Part shown: positions 1-8,151 of the stretch, in pieces
Layout: each line of letters starts with the position of its first letter
Numbering within the stretch: the first letter of the stretch is position 1
Source: Anaerolineaceae bacterium
Lineage (GTDB): Bacteria; Chloroflexota; Anaerolineae; Anaerolineales; Anaerolineaceae
Length of the DNA: 64,000 nucleotides
Assembly (NCBI GenBank): GCA_029975475.1
Contig: JARKPB010000008.1
Span: 930,001 to 994,000 of the forward strand
Direction of reading: 5' to 3'
Program-made: the position numbers and the translations under genes
The notes under the pieces: model-generated
What the model saw: only the letters and a program-made list of their open reading frames with translations
Database searches by the model: none
Told to the model about the DNA's origin: nothing

Positions 1-367
1 CAACCAGAACCTCACCGATTGAAAACTGTTCTCCCGCGGATACCGGGCGCACCTTTCCCGGATCCGCTCCGCCAACTTTTGCCAGCACGCACGCATTTGG
101 CGGGCCGTATACCCGGCAGCCGGTTTGTTGTTGAATGCTGGCCGCATCCATGGTGTGGTCATAATGGGCGTGGGTGATCAAAAGGCCGTCTGCGCCGCGG
201 ATATGAGAACGAATGAGCTCTCGATCTGGGTTTACCCGGAAAAAGAGGTTTTTCCAGACTGGCGGGCGGGTAAAAAACGGATCGATCAGTACCCTGATCC
301 CCCGCCAGGAAAACTCCAGCCCGGCAGCCCCAAGCCAGCGAATTTGTACCCCATCCTGATATTCCAT
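1..367 (-). CDS. MBL-fold metallohydrolase, N-terminal part (runs off the window)
   Basis: The frame is open from an ATG at 367 down to base 1, so only the first 122 residues are here. The product opens with a beta-strand pattern typical of metallo-beta-lactamase-fold hydrolases, then a ...LIDPFF... strand. It carries the metal-binding motif H-A-H-Y-D-H at residues 66-71, the family HxHxDH signature that binds zinc or iron. The early IRWLGAAGLEFSW resembles the UlaG/RomA-like group, but the substrate cannot be told without the C-terminus. No clear Shine-Dalgarno precedes the ATG. A TAAAAT box on the minus strand at 374-379 lies 6 nt upstream, so the mRNA may be leaderless. The gene is divergent from the nicotinamidase-like gene. 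Confidence 0.8.
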   Translation of the reverse strand, partial: MEYQDGVQIRWLGAAGLEFSWRGIRVLIDPFFTRPPVWKNLFFRVNPDRELIRSHIRGADGLLITHAHYDHTMDAASIQQQTGCRVYGPPNACVLAKVGGADPGKVRPVSAGEQFSIGEVLV

Positions 368-405
368 TGGTTTATTTTAATCCAGGACAGAGCGAAGCAA
401 AAGCA

Positions 406-433
406 TTGACAGCCGATTGAAAATTCTTATAAT
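406..433 (+). promoter_or_regulatory. Consensus sigma-70-type promoter
   Basis: A perfect TTGACA (406-411) and a perfect TATAAT (428-433) are separated by 16 nt. Transcription would start near 440, giving a short leader with GGAGAA before the ATG at 465. It drives the isochorismatase-family gene. Confidence 0.85.
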
Positions 434-464
434 AGTGTATAAATAACACTAATTGGAGAAGATA

Positions 465-1169
465 ATGAACCTATCAAAAGATGCCGCGAGCTTCATTCCC
501 TATCTACAGAACTGGGTGGATACGCTCCCTGCCGTACCATTTGATCAGGCAATCCAGGATCCAGAACGCACGGCGATACTATCGGTTGATGTGATTAACG
601 GGTTTTGTCATGAAGGTGTTCTGGCCAGTCCGCGCGTAAAAGCCATCATTGAACCTATAACAACCTTAATGAAAACCGCCTGGGCGCGCGGAGTACGTAA
701 TTTTCTACTCAGCCAGGATACCCACGAACCCGACGCGGTTGAATTTGGCGCCTGGCCGCCCCACTGCGTGAGAGGGACGAGTGAAGCGGAGACTGTGCCA
801 GAAATCCGCGCCCTGCCCTTTTTCGATCAGATGACCCTGCTGGAAAAGAACAGCATCGCCAGCGGACTGAACACCGGGTTGAATGTCTGGCTGGAAAATC
901 ACCCTGAAGTGGATACCTTCATTGTGGTTGGGGATTGCACGGATCTATGTACGTATCAACTGGCCATGCACCTGCGCCTTGACGCGAATGCGCGGCAGTT
1001 AAAGCGCAGGGTGATCGTCCCGGCAGATTGCGTCGATACCTACGATCTGAGCATTGAAACCGCTCAATCTATCAACGCCTTGCCGCACCCTGGCGATCTT
1101 CTCCACTCCTTTTTCCTCTACCACATGAAATTAAATGGCGTGAAGGTATTTCTTAAAATATTGAATTAG
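465..1169 (+). CDS. Isochorismatase-family cysteine hydrolase, nicotinamidase-like
   Basis: This 234-residue protein has the cysteine-hydrolase fold of nicotinamidases and isochorismatases. The expected catalytic triad is visible: D42 in LSVDVINGF, K128 in LLEKNS and C162 in DCTDLCTYQLA. The segment QDTHEPDAVEF followed by WPPHCVRGT (residues 84-104) is close to the metal-binding and WP.HC..GT signature of nicotinamidases, so hydrolysis of nicotinamide to nicotinate in NAD salvage is the likeliest role; other amidase activities are possible. The start chosen is the ATG at 465 because GGAGAA sits 5 nt upstream; a TTG at 453 is in frame but overlaps the ribosome-binding site. A consensus promoter lies just upstream. 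Confidence 0.85.
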   Translation: MNLSKDAASFIPYLQNWVDTLPAVPFDQAIQDPERTAILSVDVINGFCHEGVLASPRVKAIIEPITTLMKTAWARGVRNFLLSQDTHEPDAVEFGAWPPHCVRGTSEAETVPEIRALPFFDQMTLLEKNSIASGLNTGLNVWLENHPEVDTFIVVGDCTDLCTYQLAMHLRLDANARQLKRRVIVPADCVDTYDLSIETAQSINALPHPGDLLHSFFLYHMKLNGVKVFLKILN

Positions 1170-1181
1170 AAAATAATTCCC

Positions 1182-1210
1182 TTGTAACTGAATGCGTGAT
1201 TTGCTATAGT
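1182..1210 (+). promoter_or_regulatory. Promoter for the structured RNA at 1217-1400
   Basis: TTGTAA (1182-1187), a 17-nt spacer and TATAGT (1205-1210). The predicted start, about 1216-1218, coincides with the first base of the long terminal stem of the RNA, which supports an independent RNA gene. Confidence 0.65.
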
Positions 1211-1216
1211 GAAATT

Positions 1217-1400
1217 GCATGAGCAGCCGATGCTAGTGCACGAAGTATGACGGGGTAACCTGTGTGTTTCGTTGACTGAAAGGCCGCCAGGCCTGTATAG
1301 AGCGGTAAAAGCGCTCTAGGAATGACGTACCGATCCGGGAAACGGTTCCCACCTAAGTTGGGATGAACGTCTGAACAAGAATTAATCGGCTGCTCATGTC
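1217..1400 (+). ncRNA. Long structured RNA, candidate raiA/ARRPOF-type
   Basis: About 184 nt closed by a perfect 14-bp terminal helix: 1218-1231 pairs with 1385-1398 (CATGAGCAGCCGAT with its exact complement). Inside are further pairable blocks such as CCGGGAAACGG and CCCACCTAAGTTGGG, and no open reading frame with a ribosome-binding site. It has its own promoter and ends shortly before tRNA-Arg. The length, closed-junction shape and motifs such as GACGGGGTAACC recall the raiA (ARRPOF) family from memory, but I could not run a covariance search. That a structured RNA is encoded here is well supported; the family name is tentative. Confidence 0.6.
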
Positions 1401-1424
1401 TTATTTAATCGAGTGTCCTCATGG

Positions 1425-1430
1425 TATAAT
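1425..1430 (+). promoter_or_regulatory. -10 box of tRNA-Arg
   Basis: A TATAAT box ends 10 nt before the tRNA. No convincing -35 is visible at the expected place (TTATTT at 1401-1406 is weak). Confidence 0.5.
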
Positions 1431-1440
1431 CACAGCCGTT

Positions 1441-1514
1441 GCCCGAGTGGCTCAATAGGACAGAGCAAGGCACTCCTAACGCCTAGGTTGTGGGTTCGAG
1501 TCCCGCCTCGGGCA
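1441..1514 (+). tRNA. tRNA-Arg (anticodon CCU)
   Basis: A 74-nt cloverleaf: acceptor arms GCCCGAG and CTCGGGC, D-stem GCTC/GAGC, anticodon loop CTCCTAA, T-arm GTGGG-TTCGAGT-CCCGC, discriminator A at 1514. The anticodon CCU reads AGG. CCA is not encoded. Pair 31-39 is an A-C mismatch, so the anticodon stem has four good pairs. Confidence 0.93.
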
Positions 1515-1580
1515 CTCATCAAGCTGATTCCTGTGATAAAAAGAAAACGATTTTCATTCCCCCCCAGATTGCCTTCTAAC

Positions 1581-1651
1581 TTGTAAATTGATTTAGATTT
1601 GGTATAATAGCATTGATGAACGTTTGGGTGCCCCCCTCACCCAGGCGTTCA
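1581..1651 (+). promoter_or_regulatory. Strong promoter feeding a 14-bp hairpin; possible small RNA
   Basis: TTGTAA (1581-1586), 16 nt, TATAAT (1603-1608). The predicted start, about 1615, is immediately followed by a stem 1617-1630 / 1638-1651 (TGAACGTTTGGGTG with CACCCAGGCGTTCA). Its two central U-G wobbles pair only in plus-strand RNA. No gene follows on this strand; the unit runs into the 3' end of the opposite gene at 1664. It may be a short RNA or an antisense leader. No strong U-run follows the hairpin. Confidence 0.5.
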
Positions 1652-1663
1652 TTGCTTTAATGA

Positions 1664-2026
1664 CTATTCTTGCGGTCCATGATCGCTTGAGTCTGAATCA
1701 TCCATCTGATCTTCGAGAACTTCATCCACACTGCGCCGAACCCATAATACCAACATCGGTCCATCGGGTGTGTTAAGCGAGCGGGCCGCCAATATGGGAG
1801 ATTTCGTCTCCAGCCCCATCCGGTTTCGATAATGCAGGTACATGGCTGAGTTCTCTTTCCACGCGCGGTGGCAGCGCTCAACCAGTGCGTCCCCGTTATA
1901 GGTGCGTACCCGGGTCAGCGCGGTATCATATAAGATTGGCCCCTCGTTCAACCCGACAGCCCAGCCGTCATCAATGGTTTCAAATACAGGCGGAGGCCCT
2001 TCGATAATGGTGATTTTGTCATCCAT
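1664..2026 (-). CDS. Conserved-looking hypothetical protein, 120 aa
   Basis: I do not recognise a family. The 120-residue product has no signal peptide or membrane segment. The middle contains an aromatic/basic stretch (RTYNGDALVERCHRAWKEN) and a hydrophobic strand pair near MLVLWVRR; the last 25 residues are very acidic (EDQMDDSDSSD), so it is probably soluble. TGGAGCG lies about 6 nt upstream of the ATG on the minus strand and supports the start. It stands alone, convergent with the promoter-hairpin unit at 1581-1651 and divergent from the Hsp20 gene. The codon pattern is like that of its neighbours. Confidence 0.65.
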   Translation of the reverse strand: MDDKITIIEGPPPVFETIDDGWAVGLNEGPILYDTALTRVRTYNGDALVERCHRAWKENSAMYLHYRNRMGLETKSPILAARSLNTPDGPMLVLWVRRSVDEVLEDQMDDSDSSDHGPQE

Positions 2027-2165
2027 ATTCGCTCCAGTCGTGCCTAATATACCATACTCTGCGAGATATTCCAGCTGTTAAGAAAACGCTAACAATTCAC
2101 TAAGATGATTCCGATATGCGGATCGTAAGATGATTGAAATGATCCAAATAATACTGGAGGAACCC

Positions 2166-2591
2166 ATGACATACTATTTCAATTATCCGATGCTGCGCCG
2201 CCGCGGCGGTTTTGCCCGACCGGTTGACCGCACAAGCGCGAACTGGCAGCAATGCGATGACGCGGAATTGACTCTGCGCCTGGACGCTGTCGAACAGGAA
2301 GACGCCTTTAAGGTTATCGCCTCGGTCCCGGGATTAAATATTGAAGATCTCGACATTGAATTTGCTGAAGATGTGTTGAAAATTTCCGGCGAATTTAAAT
2401 CTGAGTTTTCTGAAGATGAACGCCTGGCGCTTCAGGAACGGCCGCGGGGCAAATTTAGCCGCACGATTCGCTTCAATAAACCGGTCAAAGGTGAAGAAAT
2501 CAGCGCCAGCCTGAAAAATGGGGTTCTGACGCTGTATATTCCCAAAGCGGAAGCCGCCATTCCCCGCAAGATTACCGTCAAACCTGAATAA
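2166..2591 (+). CDS. Small heat-shock protein, Hsp20/alpha-crystallin family
   Basis: A 141-residue cytoplasmic chaperone that binds unfolding proteins as an oligomer without ATP. The alpha-crystallin domain covers roughly residues 35-141: FKVIASVPGLNIEDLDIEF, then KFSRTIRFNKPV and the family hallmark ASLKNGVLTLYIPK near the C-terminus. The N-terminal arm is short and arginine-rich (MLRRRGG). I chose ATG 2166, not the in-frame ATG at 2130, because GGAGGAA lies 5 nt upstream of 2166. No CIRCE element is visible upstream. A hairpin (2599-2627) follows. Confidence 0.92.
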   Translation: MTYYFNYPMLRRRGGFARPVDRTSANWQQCDDAELTLRLDAVEQEDAFKVIASVPGLNIEDLDIEFAEDVLKISGEFKSEFSEDERLALQERPRGKFSRTIRFNKPVKGEEISASLKNGVLTLYIPKAEAAIPRKITVKPE

Positions 2592-2598
2592 CCTGAAA

Positions 2599-2627
2599 AC
2601 TTCTCCCCGGTCCTCCCGGGGAGAAGT
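2599..2627 (+). terminator. Hairpin after the Hsp20 gene
   Basis: A perfect 12-bp stem 2599-2610 / 2616-2627 (ACTTCTCCCCGG with its complement), 5-nt loop, followed by ATTTAAC rather than a full U-run. It is a weak intrinsic terminator or 3'-end protector. Confidence 0.6.
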
Positions 2628-2648
2628 ATTTAACAGTACAATATAGGC

Positions 2649-3425
2649 ATGCCTGACCTGAACCTGAGCGCTGTCATTGGGCTACCTGACGGTGCGGTGC
2701 GCTACTTTGACACGATTGGATCGACCAATGATGCCGCCCTGGAATGGCTGACTGCCGGAGCGCCGGAATTAGCCCTTGTGATCGCGGATCAGCAAACTTC
2801 CGGCCGGGGACGTCTGGGAAGAAAATGGATTACCCGGCCGGGCAGCGCCGTCGCTGCCAGTCTGATCCTGCACCCGACAGATGCCGAAAGCGCGCATCTG
2901 CCGCTGTTTTCTCCCCTCGCCGGGTTGGCGCTGTGCGAAACGCTGGAAGAAGATTATCATCTTGCCCCGCAGATCAAATGGCCAAACGATGTTTTACTGG
3001 AAGGAAAAAAAACCTGCGGAATTTTGGCTGAGGCAAGCTGGTCAGGGAATAAATGTCAGGGTCTGGTGATAGGTATCGGCATCAATATTGCACGGGATTC
3101 AGTGCCGCCGGATTCAGAGGTTCTCTTCCCGGCCACCTGCCTTGAGGCGCACACCAGCCTGGTGGTTGAACGGTACGCGCTGCTGGCAGGCTGGCTGAAA
3201 GCATTTCAACGCCGCAGAGGGCAGCTGGGCAGCCCGGAGTTTATCACTGCCTGGAAAAACCGGCTGGCTTTTTTACATCGCGAGGTTAAAATAGTACAAT
3301 CAAAGGGCGAGGAAATCGTCGGCACGCTGGAAAATGTCCTTGAGAACGGCGATCTTGTGCTGCGCGACGCGCTCGATCAAAACCATTATTTTCAGGCCGG
3401 GGATGTGCATCTACGCCCGCTGTAA
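2649..3425 (+). CDS. birA: Biotin--[acetyl-CoA-carboxylase] ligase, monofunctional
   Basis: A 258-residue ligase that activates biotin with ATP and transfers it to the biotin-carrier lysine of carboxylases. It starts directly at the catalytic domain (STNDAALEWL near residue 26) and lacks the N-terminal DNA-binding domain of E. coli BirA, so it should not act as a repressor. The biotinyl-AMP loop GRGRLGRKW (residues 53-61) and the KWPNDVLL motif (about 115-122) are both intact, and a C-terminal SH3-like region follows. There is no Shine-Dalgarno; TACAAT at 2637-2642 ends 6 nt before the ATG, suggesting a leaderless transcript. The small membrane gene follows 18 nt downstream. Confidence 0.93.
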   Translation: MPDLNLSAVIGLPDGAVRYFDTIGSTNDAALEWLTAGAPELALVIADQQTSGRGRLGRKWITRPGSAVAASLILHPTDAESAHLPLFSPLAGLALCETLEEDYHLAPQIKWPNDVLLEGKKTCGILAEASWSGNKCQGLVIGIGINIARDSVPPDSEVLFPATCLEAHTSLVVERYALLAGWLKAFQRRRGQLGSPEFITAWKNRLAFLHREVKIVQSKGEEIVGTLENVLENGDLVLRDALDQNHYFQAGDVHLRPL

Positions 3426-3443
3426 AAGCAAAGAGAGGGAACC

Positions 3444-3680
3444 ATGCTGGATGATCTGAGAAATTCTGCCGTTGGCAATATGGATGAAGAACAATCGCCG
3501 CTGGAAGCCGAGATTGTTCAGCGGCCGCGCCCCAGGCCGGTCAACCGACCGAAATCCAGTTTTCTGGGTATGACCGCTCCGCAAAGATTTGTCCTGGCTT
3601 TGATGCTGTTCCTGCTCACCTGCGTACTGGGGGTTTTTTGTCTGGTGATCACCGGCGCTGTTTATTTGCCCTTCTTTTAA
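3444..3680 (+). CDS. Small single-pass membrane protein, 78 aa
   Basis: Residues 1-45 are hydrophilic, with an acidic start and a run of Arg-Pro pairs (RPRPRPVNRP). Residues about 47-78 form one long hydrophobic helix ending almost at the C-terminus. No family is recognised. GAGAGGGA lies 5 nt upstream of the ATG, and the gene sits 18 nt after birA, so it is probably co-transcribed. It converges on gyrA across a shared hairpin. Confidence 0.65.
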   Translation: MLDDLRNSAVGNMDEEQSPLEAEIVQRPRPRPVNRPKSSFLGMTAPQRFVLALMLFLLTCVLGVFCLVITGAVYLPFF

Positions 3681-3687
3681 ATTTCAA

Positions 3688-3713
3688 CCGGGATTGCCGA
3701 ACGGCAATCCCGG
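3688..3713. terminator. Convergent hairpin between the small membrane gene and gyrA
   Basis: A perfect 12-bp stem (3688-3699 with 3702-3713) around an AA loop. The flanks are T/A-rich on both sides but lack a clean U-run, so termination could work for either strand. Confidence 0.6.
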
Positions 3714-3737
3714 TAATCTTCTGGCCGCCAGCCTCGA

Positions 3738-6236
3738 TTAAAACAGTTTTCCCTGCTGGTTCCCGGTTTCCACCACCGTTACTTCCGATTTTTTCAAATC
3801 AGAAGCTGAAATCCGCGCGACCGTGGCCACCACCGCGCCTTTATTGATGTCCATCAATCGGAAACCGCGCGTGGCGCGGCCGCTGACGCCAATATTGGCC
3901 ACTTTTAACCTTAAAACAATCCCGTCCGTAGTGATCAGGGTAACATCATCCTCATCTTGAACCACACGGGCAGATGTTACCTTACCAATCTTCGCCAGAT
4001 TTTTCTGGTCAATGGTGGCGACCCCGCCGGTTGCCCGGCCTTTTACCGGATAGGCATCAAGCGGCGTGCGTTTACCGTAACCCAGTTCGGTTACCACCAG
4101 CAGAGACCCGCCGGGTTCAACCACTTCCATCGAGGTCAACTGGTCTCCATTTTTTAATCCAATCCCGGTCACTCCAGATGCGTTGCGCCCCATGACGCGA
4201 ACTTCATTTTCATCAATCCGCAGCGCCTGCCCCTGAGATGTCACCAGGATTAATTCGCTTTTCCCGTCGGTCAAACGAACCCAGCCAAGCTGATCGCCGT
4301 TTTCCAGATTCATGGCAATCATCCCAGATGGGCGAACGGCTGAGAATTCTGACAGCGCCACCCGTTTTATTTTTCCATTGATGGTCGCCATAGACAGGAA
4401 CTGGCCCTCTTCAAAATTCGGAACCGAGAGGGCTGCCGTAACCCGCTCACCCGGATCCATCGAAAGGACATTCACAATCGGTATTCCCTTATCAGACCGG
4501 CCGGCATCCGGAATTTGATAGACTTTTTCCGAATAAATTTTTCCTTTATCCGTGAAAAACAGGAGGGTATGCAGGGTCCGCGCCGCGATCAGCATCAGGA
4601 CTTCATCTTCCTCGCGCATACTCTGGCCAATTACCCCGCGTCCTCCCCGGCCTTGAGCCCGATAGAGCTGACTGGATACCCGCTTGATATATCCGCGCTG
4701 GGTCAGGGTGATCAGCACCGGTTCATCTGCCACCAGATCTTCTTCCTTAAATTCTTCCTGCGTCTCTCCGGTGATCTTCGTGCGGCGTTCATCCCCGTAC
4801 GTCGCAGCCATCGCCTGCAGGTCCAATTTAATTACCTGCAAGATTTTTGCCGGATCCGCCAGTAATTCTTCCAGGTATGCAATCCGTTCTTTGGTCTGAC
4901 GCAGCTCGTCTTCGATCTTCTGCCGCTCGAGAGCAGCCAGGCGGCGCAGCTGCAGATCCAAAATTGCCTGAGCCTGAGCTTCGGTCAATTTGAAACGCGC
5001 GATCAAACGCTCCCGGGCAGTTTCAGCATCCGGGGATTTCCGGATCGTATCGATGACCGCATCCAGGTTGTTGATCGCGATCATCAATCCTTCCAGAATA
5101 TGAGCGCGCTGGCGGGCTTTTTCCAGCTCGTACTCAGAGCGGCGGGTGATCACTTCCTGACGGTGCTCGATATACAGCATCAAAGCGCGCTTCAGCGAGA
5201 GCAAACGCGGCTCCCCCTTAACCAGGGCGAGCAGGTGGACGCTGAAAGTCGACTGCAGCGGCGTAAATTTATACAGCTGATTGAGAACCTGTTTGGGCTG
5301 AGTATTTCTGCGCAGCTCAATTACGATGCTCATGCCCCGCCGGTCTGATTCATCCCTCAAATCGGAAATCGCGTCGATTTTTCCTTCGCGTACCAGATCA
5401 GCGATGCGCTCAATCAGCGTCGTTTTATTGACCTGATAAGGGATCTGGGTTATGACAATGGCATAACGGTTGCCCTTGATTTCTTCAATATGGGCCACCC
5501 CGCGCACAATTAACCGTCCGCGGCCGGTCGAATAGACCTGCTTGATGGAATCTTTCCCGATGATCACACCGCCAGTTGGAAAATCAGGCCCGGGCAGCAG
5601 CTCCATCAGTTCTTCAACCGAAACTTCTTCCTGATATTGATAATGATCAATAAGATAACAGACCGCCGCGGACAGCTCGCGCAGGTTATGCGGGGGAATG
5701 TTCGTCGCCATTCCAACCGCGATACCCGAAGACCCATTCAGCAGTAAATTGGGCAGGCGCGCCGGCAGGACAAGCGGCTCCTGCAACGATCCGTCGAAGT
5801 TGTCGCCAAAATCCACCGTATTTTTATCAATATCCGCCAGCATTTCATCTGCCAGCACACTTAACCGCGCTTCGGTATACCGCATGGCAGCCGGTGCGTC
5901 TCCGTCAATAGAGCCGAAGTTGCCCTGGCCGTCCACCAGCATATAGCGCATAGAAAAATCCTGAGCCATTCTCGCCATGGCGTCGTAGACTGCCATGTCT
6001 CCGTGGGGGTGATATTTACCCAGGACTTCACCCACGATTCTGGCAGATTTTTTATAGGCGCTGTTTGAGCGAATCCCCATATCGTGCATGGCATACAGAA
6101 TGCGTCGGTGGACGGGTTTCAGCCCATCCCGCGCGTCCGGTAACGCCCGGCTGACGATCACGCTCATCGCGTAATCTAGATACGCGCTGCGCATCTGTTC
6201 ATCAATATCAACGGATTGAATGCTGCCAATTTCCAT
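3738..6236 (-). CDS. gyrA: DNA gyrase subunit A
   Basis: An 832-residue topoisomerase II subunit that cuts and rejoins DNA. The catalytic tyrosine is Y120 in [10 protein letters not shown]. The winged-helix and tower domains and a coiled-coil stretch (about 370-460) precede the six-bladed C-terminal wrapping domain. QGRGGRG near residue 530 matches the GyrA box position and supports gyrase over ParC. The quinolone-determining region reads [10 protein letters not shown]: Met81 stands where E. coli has Ser83, and Asp85 corresponds to Asp87. Upstream on the minus strand is TATAAT (6270-6275). The gene is alone, with no gyrB nearby. Confidence 0.94.
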   Translation of the reverse strand: MEIGSIQSVDIDEQMRSAYLDYAMSVIVSRALPDARDGLKPVHRRILYAMHDMGIRSNSAYKKSARIVGEVLGKYHPHGDMAVYDAMARMAQDFSMRYMLVDGQGNFGSIDGDAPAAMRYTEARLSVLADEMLADIDKNTVDFGDNFDGSLQEPLVLPARLPNLLLNGSSGIAVGMATNIPPHNLRELSAAVCYLIDHYQYQEEVSVEELMELLPGPDFPTGGVIIGKDSIKQVYSTGRGRLIVRGVAHIEEIKGNRYAIVITQIPYQVNKTTLIERIADLVREGKIDAISDLRDESDRRGMSIVIELRRNTQPKQVLNQLYKFTPLQSTFSVHLLALVKGEPRLLSLKRALMLYIEHRQEVITRRSEYELEKARQRAHILEGLMIAINNLDAVIDTIRKSPDAETARERLIARFKLTEAQAQAILDLQLRRLAALERQKIEDELRQTKERIAYLEELLADPAKILQVIKLDLQAMAATYGDERRTKITGETQEEFKEEDLVADEPVLITLTQRGYIKRVSSQLYRAQGRGGRGVIGQSMREEDEVLMLIAARTLHTLLFFTDKGKIYSEKVYQIPDAGRSDKGIPIVNVLSMDPGERVTAALSVPNFEEGQFLSMATINGKIKRVALSEFSAVRPSGMIAMNLENGDQLGWVRLTDGKSELILVTSQGQALRIDENEVRVMGRNASGVTGIGLKNGDQLTSMEVVEPGGSLLVVTELGYGKRTPLDAYPVKGRATGGVATIDQKNLAKIGKVTSARVVQDEDDVTLITTDGIVLRLKVANIGVSGRATRGFRLMDINKGAVVATVARISASDLKKSEVTVVETGNQQGKLF

Positions 6237-6332
6237 AGTGATTAATCCTGAAAACGAGGTCGAACGCCAATTATACCCCAGGTGGTACCGAACCTAAATC
6301 TTAATAAAAAAGCGGCCGGACAGACATTACGT

Positions 6333-6338
6333 TATAAT
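6333..6338 (+). promoter_or_regulatory. -10 box of the pst operon
   Basis: TATAAT ends 8 nt before the pstS ATG at 6347, and no ribosome-binding site lies between. A second TATAAT overlaps the start codon itself (6343-6348). No -35 is clear, so an activator may be needed, as is usual for phosphate-starvation genes; no Pho-box repeat could be recognised with confidence. Confidence 0.55.
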
Positions 6339-6346
6339 TTTGTATA

Positions 6347-7234
6347 ATGCGCTCAAAATTTGTTGTTTTCACCTGCCTGCTTACCGGCCTGATGGTTTTA
6401 AGCGCCTGCAGCAGCCCCGCTGACCAGAACCCGCCAGCCGCGATTCCCCAGGTTTATATTCAAAATAAAGGCTCGGATACAATGGTCAACCTTGCCCTCG
6501 CCTGGGCAGAGCGCTATCAGAGCGAACACCCGGAAGTGCGCATCTCGGTAACCGGCGGGGGAACCGGCACCGGAATCACGAGCCTGCTCGACCGGACAAT
6601 CGACATTGGCAACGCCTCGCGGGCCGTTAAACAAGAGGAAATTGACGACGCCGCCAAACTCGGGATTGAACTGAAAGAAATCGTGGTCGCCCGGGACGCG
6701 ATCGCGGTGATCGTCCACCCCGATAACCCGGTAGACCACCTGACGCTGGAGCAAATTTCAGCCATCTTCCGCGGCGAAATCACCAACTGGTCTGAAGTAG
6801 GCGGAGAAGACCGGCCGATTGTCAAACTCTCGCGCGAGACGAACTCCGGAACCCATGTTTACTTTCTGGAAAGGGTTGTGCGCCTCGGTAAAAAGGGGGA
6901 TAAATTCCTCTTTTCGCCCGATACCCTGCTGCTGCCGTCTTCTGAAGGCATCATTGCCGAAACCAGTGAAAACCCGAACGCTATTGGCTATGACGGTCTG
7001 GGGTATATCACCCCGCATGTCAAAGTTCTCGCGGTTTCTGACTCGGGGTCGGATCGTTTCATTTTACCGTCCATCGAAACCGTCAACGACGGCAGCTACC
7101 CAATTTCGCGCGACCTGTACATGGTTACCCGCGGAACGCCAGTTGGGGCGGTGAAACAATACATCGACTGGATCCTGTCCTCCGAAGCGCAACGCATTGT
7201 TTCAGATCTGGGTTTTGTTCCCGTGCTGCGATGA
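6347..7234 (+). CDS. pstS: Phosphate ABC transporter substrate-binding lipoprotein
   Basis: A 295-residue periplasmic-type binding protein anchored by a lipid. The signal peptide runs to the lipobox LSAC, with C21 as the modified residue. The mature part has the PstS fold: GSDTMVNLALAWAE, the phosphate-loop region TGGGTGTGITSLLD, NASRAV, and the SRETNSGTHVYF segment. It delivers inorganic phosphate to PstCA. ATG 6347 is chosen because it gives an ideal lipoprotein signal; the leader is nearly absent. The stop overlaps the pstC start by ATGA. No phoU or phoBR follows pstB. Confidence 0.93.
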   Translation: MRSKFVVFTCLLTGLMVLSACSSPADQNPPAAIPQVYIQNKGSDTMVNLALAWAERYQSEHPEVRISVTGGGTGTGITSLLDRTIDIGNASRAVKQEEIDDAAKLGIELKEIVVARDAIAVIVHPDNPVDHLTLEQISAIFRGEITNWSEVGGEDRPIVKLSRETNSGTHVYFLERVVRLGKKGDKFLFSPDTLLLPSSEGIIAETSENPNAIGYDGLGYITPHVKVLAVSDSGSDRFILPSIETVNDGSYPISRDLYMVTRGTPVGAVKQYIDWILSSEAQRIVSDLGFVPVLR

Positions 7235-8145
7235 ATACCACTTTTCAGAAATCCTCCGCCCTGCCTGCCAGTGAATGGATCATCACCCGCCTGATTCAGA
7301 TCTCAGGCTATTTGAGTATTGTCTTTGTCGGCCTGATCAGCATCTTTCTCATATCAGAAGGTTCACCCGCGCTGGTTGAGGTTCCATTCAGCTCTCTGTT
7401 CGGGGAACGCTGGTATCCCATCGAAGGATATTATTCCATCTGGCCGCTGCTGTCAGGTTCTTTGTTGATCACCGTCAGCGCCATCTTGCTGGCTTTGCCG
7501 CTCGGCATTGGCACAGCCGTGTATATCAGCGAAATTGCCCCGCAATGGATAAAGGAAATCTTAAAGCCGCTGGTTGAGCTGCTGGCTGGATTGCCTAGTG
7601 TCGTGCTGGGGTTTATCGGCATCCTGGTCCTGGTGCCTTTTTTACGCCGAGCGCTGGATCTTCCAACCGGCCTGTCCGGCTTTACCGGCGCGCTGCTGCT
7701 GGGATGGATTGCTATTCCCACCATTGTTTCGATCGCTGAAGACGCTTTGAACAATGTCCCGGCGTCCTACCGTCAGGCAGCGCTGGCGCTGGGAGCGACC
7801 CGCTGGCAAACCATCTGGGGCGTTACCGTTCCTGCTGCTCGCTCAGGCATCCTGACCGCCTTAATGCTCGGAATAGGCAGAACTCTGGGCGAAACGATGG
7901 CGGTGATGATGGTTACCGGCAATGCGCCGGTGTTGCCATCCGGGTTAAACGCCTTATTCCAGCCGTTACGCACCATGACCGCGACGATCGCATCAGAGAT
8001 GGGTGAAGTGGCAAAAGGCAGCACGCATTATCACGTCCTCTTCCTGATTGGCATGGCTCTGTTTATTTTTTCCCTGACGGTAAATGCCATCGCCTTCACG
8101 CTCAGCAACCGAAGGAAAAAACGGGCGGAACGCTTACTTTCTTGA
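7231..8145 (+). CDS. pstC: Phosphate ABC transporter permease PstC
   Basis: A 304-residue inner-membrane subunit that forms the phosphate channel with PstA. About six hydrophobic segments are visible, the first near residues 22-44. The cytoplasmic coupling loop ALALGATRWQTIWGVTVPAARSGI is the binding-protein-dependent permease signature that contacts the ATPase PstB. It overlaps pstS by 4 nt (ATGA) and precedes pstA by 6 nt, so translation is probably coupled. The length fits the family. Confidence 0.94.
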   Translation: MNTTFQKSSALPASEWIITRLIQISGYLSIVFVGLISIFLISEGSPALVEVPFSSLFGERWYPIEGYYSIWPLLSGSLLITVSAILLALPLGIGTAVYISEIAPQWIKEILKPLVELLAGLPSVVLGFIGILVLVPFLRRALDLPTGLSGFTGALLLGWIAIPTIVSIAEDALNNVPASYRQAALALGATRWQTIWGVTVPAARSGILTALMLGIGRTLGETMAVMMVTGNAPVLPSGLNALFQPLRTMTATIASEMGEVAKGSTHYHVLFLIGMALFIFSLTVNAIAFTLSNRRKKRAERLLS

Positions 8146-8151
8146 GGATGT

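Noticed and set aside
125-409. 94-aa plus-strand frame opposite the MBL-fold gene
   Set aside because: It is a shadow of the minus-strand gene, which has a clear HxHxDH motif. The peptide is proline-rich and resembles nothing.
3957-5946. Many plus-strand frames across gyrA
   Set aside because: All are antisense shadows of gyrA; none has a ribosome-binding site or a plausible protein.
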